Assembly: GCA_030430755.1 (NCBI GenBank)
Contig: JAUIKO010000001.1
Location: 350,980-414,979, forward strand
DNA from: Fimbriimonadia bacterium
Lineage (GTDB): Bacteria; Armatimonadota; Fimbriimonadia; Fimbriimonadales; Fimbriimonadaceae
DNA length: 64,000 nucleotides
Direction: 5' to 3'
Shown in pieces: positions 27,468 to 37,251 of this stretch. A program made the translations under genes and the position numbers. The notes below the pieces were generated by a model that saw only the letters and a list, made by a program, of their open reading frames with translations, ran no database searches and had not been told where the DNA came from. Numbering within the stretch: position 1 is the stretch's first letter; every line of letters starts with the position of its first letter.

Positions 27468-28949
27468 TCAAGATTTCAACACTGGATCGAGTGATTTCTT
27501 GCTCGTTTTAACATCTTTATGTTCATGGACGGACATTTCTCGGGTGATTTTTTCGACAGGATTCACTTCAGGAATTGTATCCCCTGAGCTCAAACCCTGT
27601 TCTTTAAGTTTTCGTATTTGTGGCAAGACCATTCTTTCCATCGATCCAACAGTATCATTGTAAGATTTAACGGATCGATCTAAATTAACCCCTATCTTTG
27701 TAAAATGATCCACCATAGTGAAAAACCTTTGATGTAATTCTGAAGCCATAACACTTACCTTGTGAACATTTTCTGCCATTTTTTCCTGTCTCCATCCATA
27801 GGCAACAGCTCTAAGAAGAGCGATAAGAGTCATAGGAGTAGCTATGAGCACTTTATGTTCAGCACCAATCTCTATTAATGTGGGGTCTTGCTCCAGCGCA
27901 GCAGTAAACATAGGTTCTCCTGGAAGAAACATGACAACAAATTCAGGCGCAGGGCTGAATTGCTGCCAATAAGCCTTGGCGCTGAGTTGCATCATATGCC
28001 TTTTAACTTGAGCTGCATGAGCTCTCAATTTACTTGCTTTATCTTGTTCATTTTCTGATTCGATAGCATGGAGATAGGCATCTAAAGCAACTTTTGAATC
28101 AACCACTATGTTTCTATTGTTTGGTAATCGAACAACGAGGTCAGGTCTGAGTTTAGATGATGGATCTTGAGAGGTAACCTGTTCTTCAAAATCACAATGC
28201 TCTATTAATCCAGCAAGTTCCACAACTCTACGTAATTGCAACTCTCCCCATCTTCCCCTTTGTTGAGGAGCTCTTAAGGCAGTTACTAAATTTCTGGTCT
28301 CTGTTTGCAATCTATTCTGAGTTGATGATAATGTTTTAATTTGTTCGAAAAGACCAGAATATGCAGATGCTCTTTTTTCTTCCATCTGTTTGTTCGTTTC
28401 ATTTAATTTAAGAACAACATCCCCTAAATTTTTCATGGAATCATGAATAGCCTTTTGTCGATGCTCTAATTCAGCTTTTGATTGCATCTGGAATTTAGAT
28501 AAATTCTCAGTGGCAAGTTCTAAAAAAATACGATTATTTTTTTCAAGCACCCCTTGAGATATCTTTGAAAAATGGTTTCCTAGCTCTACCTGCACGTGAT
28601 TTAAAAATTCAAGCTTGTCATTTAAATGTTTTTCACGTTCTTCATATTGAGATGCAAGAACTGCGTTCTCTTGCCTGAGTTGAGAAATAACTAGTTGAAG
28701 ATCTCTGATCTTTTCATCTTTTTCATCAAGAGAATCTTCTAGTTTGTGGAGGGACCTTAATTTTTCATCATATGTGGCAATAATAATATCTTTGTCATAG
28801 AGATCATTTTTAAGATTCGCAATCACTTCTATATTAGAGTGAGACTCGAGCTCTAGCTTTCGGTAGTTTTTGAATAATACGTATAATATTAAGCCTATCG
28901 TGATAACAGCTACTAAGCCGTACATAGTTTCTTGCATATATTCCCTCAA
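27468..28949 (-). CDS. rmuC: DNA recombination protein RmuC
   Basis: RmuC-family proteins limit rearrangements at inverted repeats; the C-terminal domain is nuclease-like. The 493-residue chain begins with a membrane anchor (YGLVAVITIGLILYVLF, about residues 9-25), then a coiled coil up to about residue 200. The conserved RmuC domain follows: RGRWGELQLRRVVELAGL, VVDSKVALDAY, FVVMFLPGEPMFTAAL and TPMTLIALLRAVAYGWRQE. A membrane-tethered DNA-processing role is inferred from the family. It is divergent from rpsO across 247 bases. nuoG starts 180 bases downstream on the same strand, far enough to have its own promoter. Confidence 0.93.
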   Translation of the reverse strand: MREYMQETMYGLVAVITIGLILYVLFKNYRKLELESHSNIEVIANLKNDLYDKDIIIATYDEKLRSLHKLEDSLDEKDEKIRDLQLVISQLRQENAVLASQYEEREKHLNDKLEFLNHVQVELGNHFSKISQGVLEKNNRIFLELATENLSKFQMQSKAELEHRQKAIHDSMKNLGDVVLKLNETNKQMEEKRASAYSGLFEQIKTLSSTQNRLQTETRNLVTALRAPQQRGRWGELQLRRVVELAGLIEHCDFEEQVTSQDPSSKLRPDLVVRLPNNRNIVVDSKVALDAYLHAIESENEQDKASKLRAHAAQVKRHMMQLSAKAYWQQFSPAPEFVVMFLPGEPMFTAALEQDPTLIEIGAEHKVLIATPMTLIALLRAVAYGWRQEKMAENVHKVSVMASELHQRFFTMVDHFTKIGVNLDRSVKSYNDTVGSMERMVLPQIRKLKEQGLSSGDTIPEVNPVEKITREMSVHEHKDVKTSKKSLDPVLKS

Positions 28950-29153
28950 GTATCATTATAGTCTTAAAAAAATAAAATAACTTTTTAAATGTAATGTGAT
29001 CCATACAATAGAATCAGAAAAGAGATGATTTTGAATATTCAAAGCCATATGAAAGGTATGTTTTTTGTGTGTTTTCAAGCATTAATTTGTTTATTTAAAG
29101 TGTTTTTTTTAACTTTCACAATATATGGATGGTAAAAAAATACAAATAAAAGA

Positions 29154-29159
29154 TATAAT
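29154..29159 (+). promoter_or_regulatory. Candidate -10 box of rpsO
   Basis: Consensus TATAAT 37 bases upstream of the rpsO ATG, within the 247-base divergent spacer shared with rmuC. No TTGACA-like hexamer is seen at 16-18 bases. The leader would be about 30 bases, where S15 autoregulation acts in other bacteria, but I see no specific pseudoknot. Confidence 0.4.
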
Positions 29160-29196
29160 GGGTTAAGAGAATATAAATCATAGGTTCATAATAGAT

Positions 29197-29478
29197 ATGC
29201 CATTAAGTAAAGAAATAAAAAATCAGATCATAGAAGAATTCTCTGCAGAAAACAGAACATCTGGTGATGCAGAAGTACAGATAGCCATTATGCATAAACG
29301 CATTGGACAAATAACAGAGCATTTGAAAACAAACAAAAAAGATTTTCACTCTAGAAAAGGGTTAACCATGCTTGTTGGTAAAAGGCGAAAATTAGAAGGT
29401 TATCTCAAAGAAAAAGATATTACAAAATATAGAGAACTTATTCAAAGATTAGGAATAAGAGAAGTTAAGAAAAGATAA
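29197..29478 (+). CDS. rpsO: 30S ribosomal protein S15
   Basis: S15 is a primary 16S rRNA-binding protein needed for assembly of the 30S platform. The 93-residue product (family 85-90) contains GDAEVQIAIMHKRIGQITEHLK and DFHSRKGLTMLVGKRRKLEGYL, the conserved RNA-binding surface with the H-S-R-G-L core. The N-terminal Met-Pro-Leu start and helical layout are standard. The rpsO-pnp order is one of the most widespread gene pairs in bacteria. A canonical terminator separates the two genes here. Confidence 0.97.
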   Translation: MPLSKEIKNQIIEEFSAENRTSGDAEVQIAIMHKRIGQITEHLKTNKKDFHSRKGLTMLVGKRRKLEGYLKEKDITKYRELIQRLGIREVKKR

Positions 29479-29522
29479 GCATATGACCTTGCTTACATCA
29501 ATATATATGCATAAGTAAGGTG

Positions 29523-29548
29523 TCCCCAATCTAGGGGATTTTTTTTTT
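29523..29548 (+). terminator. Intrinsic terminator between rpsO and pnp
   Basis: TCCCC (29523-29527) pairs with GGGGA (29534-29538) around a six-base loop, followed at once by ten T residues. It lies 45 bases after the rpsO stop. It is likely to attenuate read-through so that S15 is made in excess of PNPase. Confidence 0.85.
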
Positions 29549-29589
29549 ATGAATTATGAGATTTATTATTAAAACAATTAGGAGTTTAA

Positions 29590-31896
29590 ATGAACTATAA
29601 ACATCAATTCGAAGTAGAAGGTAAATCCTTTACTCTCGAGACAGGAAGATTAGCAAAACAAGCCAATGGATCCGTAATGCTAACCTGTGAAGAAACCGTT
29701 ATATTAGCTACTGCTACCATGTCTAAAGAACCTCGAGAAGGGATCGATTTCCTGCCTCTTGTTTGCGATTACGAAGAAAGAAAATACTCTATTGGTCAGA
29801 TACCAGGTGGTTTTGCCAAACGAGGAGGAAGACCTTCAGAGAAAGCTATTCTTACAAGTAGGCTGATCGATAGACCACTCAGACCATTATTCCCTAAAGG
29901 GCTTAGAAATGAAGTGCAAGTTATTGCGATGCCATTTGCTGTAGATCCAAGAGCTCTACCAGATGCTTTGTCTATATGTGCTGTAGGTGCTGCTTTAGAC
30001 ATCTCTGATATCCCTTTTCAAGGTCCAGTTGCTGGAGTAAGAATCGGACGAGTGGAGAATAAGTTTATCGCATTTCCAACTACAGAACAAATGAAAGATT
30101 CAGATCTCGATCTGATTGTTGCAGGCCACAAAGATGCTATTTCTATGGTTGAATCAGGGGCAAATGAACTTTCAGAAGAAGTGCTTTTAGAAGCTCTTGA
30201 TTTTGCACATAAAGTCATCAGAGAAATTTGTCATCATCTAGAAAAATTTACTCTTGAAGTTGGCAAGAAAAAAAGTTCTCCAACTCTCTTTACGACTTCA
30301 CCCGAAATTATAAAGAATATTCTTATTCAGAATCAGGATGAAATCGATGTTTCTTTAACGAATCCAGATAAAGTATCAAGAGAAACCGCCTTGTCGGATC
30401 TCACAAAAGATATTTTAAGTAAATATCAATCTGAGATACAAGATGATGCTGATTTAAAACGGACGTATCTAGAAGCTATTGATACAGCTATAAAGAAACG
30501 TTTAAGAGCAATGGTCTTAGAGCAAGAGAAAAGAGTAGATGGTAGATCACTAACCTGTATCAGGAAACTCGATGCATCAACTGATATTCTTCCAAAAGTT
30601 CATGGATCAGGTTTATTCACAAGAGGTCAAACTCAAGTGCTTACACTATGTACTCTTGGAATGCCAAGTGATGCTCAAAAAGTTGATGGTCTTCATGAAG
30701 AAGATAGTAAACGATATATGCATTATTACAACTTCCCTCCTTATAGCGTGGGTGAAGCAAGACCACTTAGAGGACCTGGTAGAAGAGAGATAGGTCATGG
30801 AGCACTTGCAGAAAGAGCACTTATGCCTGTTCTTCCATTGGATCAAGATGATTTCCCTTATACTATTCAATTAACAAGTGAAGTTCTAGAATGTAATGGG
30901 TCCTCATCGATGGCTTCAGTCTGTGGATCAACACTTGCACTGATGGACGCTGGTGTGCCTATTAAGGCTCCTGTTGCAGGTATAGCAATGGGGCTTATGA
31001 GCGATGGAACTACTTTTAAAGTTCTTACCGATATTCAAGGAATGGAAGACTTTTCTGGAGACATGGATTTTAAAGTAGCAGGAACGAGAAAAGGTATCAC
31101 TGCACTCCAGTTAGACACTAAATTAAAAGGTATTCCATCTGAAGTATTTGCAAAAGCGCTTCATCAAGCAAAAGAAGCTCGATTTTCTATTCTGGATGTT
31201 ATCGAAAAAGAAATAGATTCTCCAAGAAAAGAGCTTTCTAGCAGAGCACCTAGAATGATTATTACTTATATCAATCCTGATAAAATTGGTAGTATTATCG
31301 GTCCAGGTGGCGCAACAATTCGTAAAATAGTAGCAGAAACAGGAGCACAGATAGATGTAGAGCAAGATGGGAAAATACTTATCGGTTCTTCAGATGCTGA
31401 AAGCGCTCAAAAAGCTCAAGAGGCTATACTTGCCTTAACAGCTACTGCTAAATTAGGAGAAAAATACTCTGGAAAAGTAACTCGTATTATCGGGAAAGGT
31501 GCTATGGTTGAGTTTCTTCCAGGAAAGGAAGGGATGGTTCCATCAGAAAGTATTGTTCAAAATAGATCTGAAAAAATCGAACAGTATATCCAAACTGGTC
31601 AACAGATAGATGTTATTGTTGACAAAATTGACAATATGGGAAGAGTGAATCTAAAGTTACATAATTCAGATTCACCGGAAAGCAAGCCTCCACAAAATAA
31701 AAAATATAAAGAGGTTAAAAAACATTCAAATGGATCTAGAGAGCATCAAAATAGACCTAAAAAAAGGTTCAATCATGATAAGCCACAGAACCAACAAGAA
31801 AGTACACCTACTGAAAAGAGTGTGAAGAATCCCGAAAGCAATGACAACTTGGATTTTGGAACTGAAATCCATGCGATATTTAGACCAAGAAGGTGA
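29590..31896 (+). CDS. pnp: Polyribonucleotide nucleotidyltransferase (PNPase)
   Basis: PNPase degrades RNA 3'-5' phosphorolytically and is a core mRNA-decay enzyme. The 768 residues contain two RNase PH domains (about 10-145 and 315-540, with FLPLVCDYEERKYSIGQIPGGF and YNFPPYSVGEARPLRGPGRREIGHG), a linking helical domain, a KH domain (IGSIIGPGGATIRKI, about 570) and an S1 domain (KYSGKVTRIIGKGAMVEFLPG, about 630). A basic, Asn/Gln-rich tail of about 60 residues extends beyond S1. AGGAG lies seven bases before the ATG. It is followed by a strong terminator. Confidence 0.97.
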   Translation: MNYKHQFEVEGKSFTLETGRLAKQANGSVMLTCEETVILATATMSKEPREGIDFLPLVCDYEERKYSIGQIPGGFAKRGGRPSEKAILTSRLIDRPLRPLFPKGLRNEVQVIAMPFAVDPRALPDALSICAVGAALDISDIPFQGPVAGVRIGRVENKFIAFPTTEQMKDSDLDLIVAGHKDAISMVESGANELSEEVLLEALDFAHKVIREICHHLEKFTLEVGKKKSSPTLFTTSPEIIKNILIQNQDEIDVSLTNPDKVSRETALSDLTKDILSKYQSEIQDDADLKRTYLEAIDTAIKKRLRAMVLEQEKRVDGRSLTCIRKLDASTDILPKVHGSGLFTRGQTQVLTLCTLGMPSDAQKVDGLHEEDSKRYMHYYNFPPYSVGEARPLRGPGRREIGHGALAERALMPVLPLDQDDFPYTIQLTSEVLECNGSSSMASVCGSTLALMDAGVPIKAPVAGIAMGLMSDGTTFKVLTDIQGMEDFSGDMDFKVAGTRKGITALQLDTKLKGIPSEVFAKALHQAKEARFSILDVIEKEIDSPRKELSSRAPRMIITYINPDKIGSIIGPGGATIRKIVAETGAQIDVEQDGKILIGSSDAESAQKAQEAILALTATAKLGEKYSGKVTRIIGKGAMVEFLPGKEGMVPSESIVQNRSEKIEQYIQTGQQIDVIVDKIDNMGRVNLKLHNSDSPESKPPQNKKYKEVKKHSNGSREHQNRPKKRFNHDKPQNQQESTPTEKSVKNPESNDNLDFGTEIHAIFRPRR

Positions 31897-31920
31897 TTTC
31901 AATCTTCTTGGAAATGATTT

Positions 31921-31954
31921 CCTAGTACTCACATGAGAGTGCTAGGATTTTTTT
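31921..31954 (+). terminator. Intrinsic terminator of pnp
   Basis: CCTAGTACTC (31921-31930) pairs with GAGTGCTAGG (31937-31946), ten pairs with one G-U, around the loop ACATGA. An A and seven T residues follow. The T run overlaps the stop codon region of the convergent ABC gene by a base or two. Confidence 0.85.
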
Positions 31955-34900
31955 ATGCTATCTGCCTTTTTGCTAACTCTTGAAATAAACCTGGTTGTTT
32001 TACCAGTTCTTGATAAGTTCCTTGTTGTACAATCAGACCCTTATCCATAACAAGAATTTTATCAGCATGTTCTATAGTACTCAACCTATGAGCAATCACT
32101 ATTCTTGTAGCATTTAATTGCTCAACACTTCTACTAACAATTGCTTGAGTTTTATTATCTAGAGCACTTGTCGCTTCATCAAAAATAATCACCTTAGGTT
32201 TTCTTATTAAGGCACGAGCAATAATGAGCCGTTGAATTTGACCTCCAGATAAAGATCCTCCACCCTCACTGATGTAAGTATGAAGTCCCATGGGCATCTT
32301 TTTAATATCCTCTTCAATGCCGGCCATTCGTACTGCTTCCCAAGCTTCATCTACAGTATATGGCAATGACCCTACGATATTAGTGAAAATATCACCAGGA
32401 TTAATGGTAGCATTTTGAACAACGACACCAATCTGCCTTCTTACAGCTCGAATATCAAGTTTAGATAAGTCTTTATCATCATAATAAACACCTCCCTCTT
32501 CAGGTTCATCTAGTCCAAGAAGTAACCTTATCAAAGAGGATTTACCTGCTCCAGAGGAGCCACAAACTGCGACAAACTCACCCGGTTGAATATTTAATGA
32601 AACCCCATGTAATACTAAGGGAGCATTCTCGGCGTATCTAAATTTTACATCTTGTATACTTATTTTTCCTGAAATGAATCCTGGGTCAGTAGCATCAACT
32701 CTTATCTCTGGTACAGCTTCCAAGAGTGGTTTAGCTTGTTGAAGGATAGGGATAGATTGAACATACGTAATAATTAATCCACTTAAATTATTTAAAGCAG
32801 CAGAAGCGCTTCCGAAAGCTGATGTAAAAGCAATGAATTCACCTGTGCTCATGCTACTGTTAGATTGAATAGCTCTCACTATGTAAATATATATAAATAG
32901 ATTTACTAATAATTGCCATCCATTAGAGCTTGTTTTAAAAGCGATACCTATTTTTGCTGCTTTAGTCTGAATAGTATTCTGTTCTATAAATTTTTTAGAC
33001 CACTGTTGAAATCCTCTGGATTCTGCTCCAGCTATTTGTAGCTTAGTGATACCGCCTATAAGTTGATACAATAGTCCAGTAGCTTCTCTGTTTAATTTTT
33101 GTATGATGGTTTGATATTTTATCATAACAATGGATTGTACAACCATAAGCCCTGCTGTGACTATCGAAGTTAAGATTGCTAATACTGACAATTTAACATT
33201 AAACTTAAATAAAACAGCAAAACTAAAGAGTGATGATACGGAATTTAATAATGTTGATATTGTCGTACCAGTAATAATATCACGAAGTTGATTAAAACTA
33301 TTAGTACGTTCTAACAATTCTCCCGAACTATATTTTCTAAAAAACTTTGATGGTAATGATAGTAACCGATCATAAATAGCTGCTCCAAGTGTAGCATCGG
33401 CATGCCCTTTAACGCTTAGAATCGCAAGACTTTGAGCACCTGAAATAAAGACTTGGGCAAAACCTACTGAGATCATAAAACATATAACGGGTAGGAGTTG
33501 TTCGATAATTCCTTCCGGGATAATATTATTAAAAATCCTTTGCTGTATTAGCGGAGAAACCCAATTCATTATACCAAGTAGTGCAATACATAGAAGAATA
33601 ATCCAGATTCCAGTGAGCATTTCACGAAAAGCATATTTAGCAATATCTTTACCTGTGAGTGGTATTGAAGGGAGTGGAGTATAAAACATAAATGCCGTCG
33701 GTGAAAAAATTTCAAAATTTGCATGGTTTAAATCTTTTATACTATTATCTTCTAAATCTATAATTTCGTAACCTTGAAACATTTTAGGCTTAAATATAAC
33801 TGGCTTGACATTGTTACTATTCTTATAAAAACCTAAGATATAACCAGCGTTTTTCACCCACCATCCTGAATCTAATTCCAAGCTTCTTATACGCACATTG
33901 GAGCTATCAGCTATCTGATTAACATAATGAATACTGTTTGAGCCAACATGCGGATTAGGTATCGGTTTTTTGAACGCTATGCCTTGTTTCTCTCCAATAT
34001 ATTTACATGCTTTTAAAAGTTGATTTGATTCGTTTTCATAAACTAGTTTTTCTTTTGAGCCATTAACAACGGATAAGAATGAATTATAAATTCGATCATG
34101 TGTTTTCTTAATAATCTTATTGAAATCTTTCAAGCGCTTAGACTGTGATTTGTATTTACCATTCCATTTCTCATGCATTAAAATAATAGCATTCTTATAA
34201 AATACATTGAGAATATCATGAATAGAGAAATGTTGCAGAGCCTTAAGTAAACTATATAATTCAATACTGCAATTCTCATTCGGAAGATAGTATGTATTTG
34301 AGGATATGAAGTACAAGTTATTGTTCTGAGAGTTTGGATCATTTTCAGATCTATATGGAGATACCTGAGAATGTGCTTTTTTTTCTGAAAGCATCTCAGG
34401 AGAAATACTATCCACATCAGATCTTGTAAATAAGTTTAATGAACGAGCAGGTGTTATGCCTATATAAATTTCATTTTCCGATGAAAAAAGCTTATCAATA
34501 GTTACCTGAAATAATTCTTGCTGATAACATTTCTGTACACGATAAGGTTGAACAATATTCATTTCAATGGATAGTGCGTCATCTAATAGTGTAATCCATT
34601 TATGAAATTTATCTAAAAAACTCTCTTGATTCAATGGTGAAGATTGTCCAATGGTATTCAATGCATGGGTGTAATTTGTAATTCGAATAGTAGTATTATC
34701 TCGAGGGATTAGCATGATAGACAGGTTGGTTTTTTTTATTTGAGACACTTCTAAACTTGCAAATATACTTGATAGATGCATAGGAAACACCCAGTCGCCA
34801 GTTTTAACGGAGCATACATACAACCTTTCGCTTAAAGCAGTCCCAATTGTTTTATCGTATATAAATAAATCTAAATTTCCGTCAATTACTTCTATGAGTT

Positions 34901-35006
34901 CAGATATATCATGAAGTATAAATATATCCTTAAATGCTAATCTCATATCTTTGCATTCAAATATATTCTTTAAACTGAATCCTGAAACCTTATCTACCGT
35001 ACTCAT
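31953..35006 (-). CDS. NHLM-type peptide export ABC transporter, second permease/ATPase subunit
   Basis: NHLM (nitrile-hydratase-leader microcin) export systems pair two ABC half-transporters with an HlyD protein. This 1017-residue protein has about 440 N-terminal residues of unknown fold without membrane segments, an exporter membrane domain (about 460-760) and an ATPase domain. In the ATPase domain, Walker A GSSGAGKSS is near 815, the signature LSGGQIQRL is intact and Walker B is VIIFDEATSALD; the H-loop IAHRLS is present. No C39 peptidase motif occurs, which separates it from the adjacent gene. It is downstream of that gene by 33 bases and ends against the pnp terminator. The NHLM subtype is inferred from the domain layout and gene set. 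The N-terminal region may recognise leader or substrate. Confidence 0.85.
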   Translation of the reverse strand: MSTVDKVSGFSLKNIFECKDMRLAFKDIFILHDISELIEVIDGNLDLFIYDKTIGTALSERLYVCSVKTGDWVFPMHLSSIFASLEVSQIKKTNLSIMLIPRDNTTIRITNYTHALNTIGQSSPLNQESFLDKFHKWITLLDDALSIEMNIVQPYRVQKCYQQELFQVTIDKLFSSENEIYIGITPARSLNLFTRSDVDSISPEMLSEKKAHSQVSPYRSENDPNSQNNNLYFISSNTYYLPNENCSIELYSLLKALQHFSIHDILNVFYKNAIILMHEKWNGKYKSQSKRLKDFNKIIKKTHDRIYNSFLSVVNGSKEKLVYENESNQLLKACKYIGEKQGIAFKKPIPNPHVGSNSIHYVNQIADSSNVRIRSLELDSGWWVKNAGYILGFYKNSNNVKPVIFKPKMFQGYEIIDLEDNSIKDLNHANFEIFSPTAFMFYTPLPSIPLTGKDIAKYAFREMLTGIWIILLCIALLGIMNWVSPLIQQRIFNNIIPEGIIEQLLPVICFMISVGFAQVFISGAQSLAILSVKGHADATLGAAIYDRLLSLPSKFFRKYSSGELLERTNSFNQLRDIITGTTISTLLNSVSSLFSFAVLFKFNVKLSVLAILTSIVTAGLMVVQSIVMIKYQTIIQKLNREATGLLYQLIGGITKLQIAGAESRGFQQWSKKFIEQNTIQTKAAKIGIAFKTSSNGWQLLVNLFIYIYIVRAIQSNSSMSTGEFIAFTSAFGSASAALNNLSGLIITYVQSIPILQQAKPLLEAVPEIRVDATDPGFISGKISIQDVKFRYAENAPLVLHGVSLNIQPGEFVAVCGSSGAGKSSLIRLLLGLDEPEEGGVYYDDKDLSKLDIRAVRRQIGVVVQNATINPGDIFTNIVGSLPYTVDEAWEAVRMAGIEEDIKKMPMGLHTYISEGGGSLSGGQIQRLIIARALIRKPKVIIFDEATSALDNKTQAIVSRSVEQLNATRIVIAHRLSTIEHADKILVMDKGLIVQQGTYQELVKQPGLFQELAKRQIA

Positions 35007-35039
35007 ATTTCCCTTTATAAACTATCTTATTCTTCCTTG

Positions 35040-37229
35040 TCATTCAGAAACTAAATTTGCATATTTTCCCTGCAAACTGATAAGTTCTTCATGTGTTCCC
35101 CGTTCAACAACTTTGCCATAATCTAGCACAATAATTTCGTCACAATCACGTATTGTACTTAGTCTGTGCGCCACAATTACGCATGTACATCCTCGCTTTT
35201 TGATCGCATCATTTACCTTTTTTTCAGTAACGGGGTCTAATGCACTTGTGGCTTCATCGAGTATTAATACGCTTGGATTATTTACCAGAGCTCTTGCGAT
35301 CTCTATTCGCTGCTTTTGTCCTCCACTAAAATTTCTTCCACCTTCTGAAATAACAGATTGATAACCATTTGCTCTTCCTGATATGGCATCGTCGATACAC
35401 GCATCTATACCTGCTTTTTTAATAGATTCATGTTGCACCGTTGGATCCCATAAGGTAATATTCTCAGCAATAGTACCTTCGAACATTAAGACATTCTGAT
35501 CTACTTTCGCTATAGAACATGCAATGATAGGTGCAGGATATTCATCTCTATTTTTTCCATCAAATAATATTTCACCACTCCATGGGTCAAATAAGCCGGA
35601 TATGATATTTGAGACGGTAGATTTTCCGCTGCCAGAACCTCCGACCAAGGCAACTCTTGATCCAGGCTTAATATTCAAATTGAAATCCTTTATTAATGGA
35701 TCTTCCCGTTTATTGTAACCAAACGTAAGATTCTTAATTTCAACATGGCCAGATAAAAATTTATTGGTATGATTATCGAGAGGTGTATTAGATTTTTTCA
35801 TCGTTTCATTTTCAAAGATATCGTTTACTAAATTTATTTGACCTGAAATACTATAAAAGATATTACTTATGTTCATTAAAGTCATTAATGGATTCTCAAA
35901 GTTACCAGCTATGGTTTGAAAAGCTATAAATGAACCAATACTCAACTCCCCTTGAACGATAAGATAAACACCAAAATATAAAAGAGCTGCTGTTTTAAAA
36001 GTAGTTATGATAGGTTGTATTGAGCTATAGAATACTTCCATTACACTTATGCTTTGAGTTGAGTTAACAACTTTAGCTTGAACACCCGACCATTTAGAAA
36101 AGAAGTCATTCTCCATACCACTGGCTTTTATGGTTTCTATGGCTTTAATACCATTGATACCAATACTTGCAAGTTGACTCTGTTCTTTGCTTAAACGCTT
36201 AACAGCCTCTGTCCTTGTAAGCTTCAATACCACATAGTTAGCACTTATAAATACGAATGTAATAATACTCAGTTGAATGCTATAGGAGAGCATAAAAACC
36301 CCATAAAGAACAACTAATAATGTGTTGGTTATTATGGATACTAGCTGAGTAGCTACGGTTTGTGATATATTCGAATTGTATCCAATTCTTGTGATAATGT
36401 CTCCTGCATATCTTTTTTGAAAAAAATCAGATGGCAATTTTAAGATATGCCCAAAAAATGAATAGACTGCATCTATCGTCAGTTTTTCAGAAAGATAAAA
36501 TCCATAATAAGACTCACACAACTGCATGGATATTTTTAAAACGTGTGTTAATATAAAGCCAGTGATAAAAATTCCAAAAAGATCCATAGATCGGACTGAA
36601 AGAATACTATCTATAAAAATCTTACTAAATAATGGAATAATAATAGCAGGCAAAATTGAAAAGATAGATAACATTAGTAGCAAAACAATTGTAGACCAAG
36701 AGCCATCAAGTCTTTCTAATAGTTGAGATGTATGATTCTCTTCTTTTCCACCAGGAGTAAAATTCTCATTAGGTTTAAATGTTAATACAATACCTGTGAA
36801 GGATTCATCAAATTCTTTATAACTTACGACTCGCTTTCCATATGCTGGATCGTTGAGATACACTCCTTTTTTTCCAAAACCTTCTACAACAACATAGTGA
36901 TTGAAATTCCAGAAAACAATATATGGTAGTTCAATATCTAAAAGTTCAACAGGTTCTTTTTTATAGGCTGCAGTATCCATTCCATAAGATTGCGCTGCTG
37001 AAAGTATATATGTTGCTTTACTACCATCTCGCGAAATGCCACAATCCTTTCTAAGCTGAGATAAAGGAATAAAAAGTTTATAGTATCTTAAAATCATTCC
37101 TAAAGATGCTGCTCCACACTCTATCGCCTCTATCTGGAGCAGTGTTGGCACATTTTTATAAGGATACTTCCCTATTTCCTTTAGTTTTTCTTCTAAACCT
37201 ATTGATTGACCAACGACTTTATTTTCCAT
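35040..37229 (-). CDS. NHLM-type peptide export ABC transporter with C39 peptidase domain
   Basis: This 729-residue half-transporter cleaves the leader of a ribosomally made peptide and exports the product. Residues 25-150 are a C39 papain-like peptidase with all catalytic residues present: Cys38 in QIEAIECGAASLGM, His111 in WNFNHYVVVEG and Asp127 in YLNDPAYG. About five or six membrane helices follow (about 175-450). The ATPase domain has Walker A GGSGSGKST, the signature FSGGQKQRIEIARAL and Walker B VLILDEATSALD. It is 22 bases from the HlyD gene and 33 bases from the second ABC gene. The set of three is a complete exporter of NHLM type. The peptidase should act at a double-glycine-type site in the precursor, which is not seen in the window. 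Confidence 0.9.
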   Translation of the reverse strand: MENKVVGQSIGLEEKLKEIGKYPYKNVPTLLQIEAIECGAASLGMILRYYKLFIPLSQLRKDCGISRDGSKATYILSAAQSYGMDTAAYKKEPVELLDIELPYIVFWNFNHYVVVEGFGKKGVYLNDPAYGKRVVSYKEFDESFTGIVLTFKPNENFTPGGKEENHTSQLLERLDGSWSTIVLLLMLSIFSILPAIIIPLFSKIFIDSILSVRSMDLFGIFITGFILTHVLKISMQLCESYYGFYLSEKLTIDAVYSFFGHILKLPSDFFQKRYAGDIITRIGYNSNISQTVATQLVSIITNTLLVVLYGVFMLSYSIQLSIITFVFISANYVVLKLTRTEAVKRLSKEQSQLASIGINGIKAIETIKASGMENDFFSKWSGVQAKVVNSTQSISVMEVFYSSIQPIITTFKTAALLYFGVYLIVQGELSIGSFIAFQTIAGNFENPLMTLMNISNIFYSISGQINLVNDIFENETMKKSNTPLDNHTNKFLSGHVEIKNLTFGYNKREDPLIKDFNLNIKPGSRVALVGGSGSGKSTVSNIISGLFDPWSGEILFDGKNRDEYPAPIIACSIAKVDQNVLMFEGTIAENITLWDPTVQHESIKKAGIDACIDDAISGRANGYQSVISEGGRNFSGGQKQRIEIARALVNNPSVLILDEATSALDPVTEKKVNDAIKKRGCTCVIVAHRLSTIRDCDEIIVLDYGKVVERGTHEELISLQGKYANLVSE

Positions 37230-37251
37230 CCATGCACCTTTATTAAGACTA

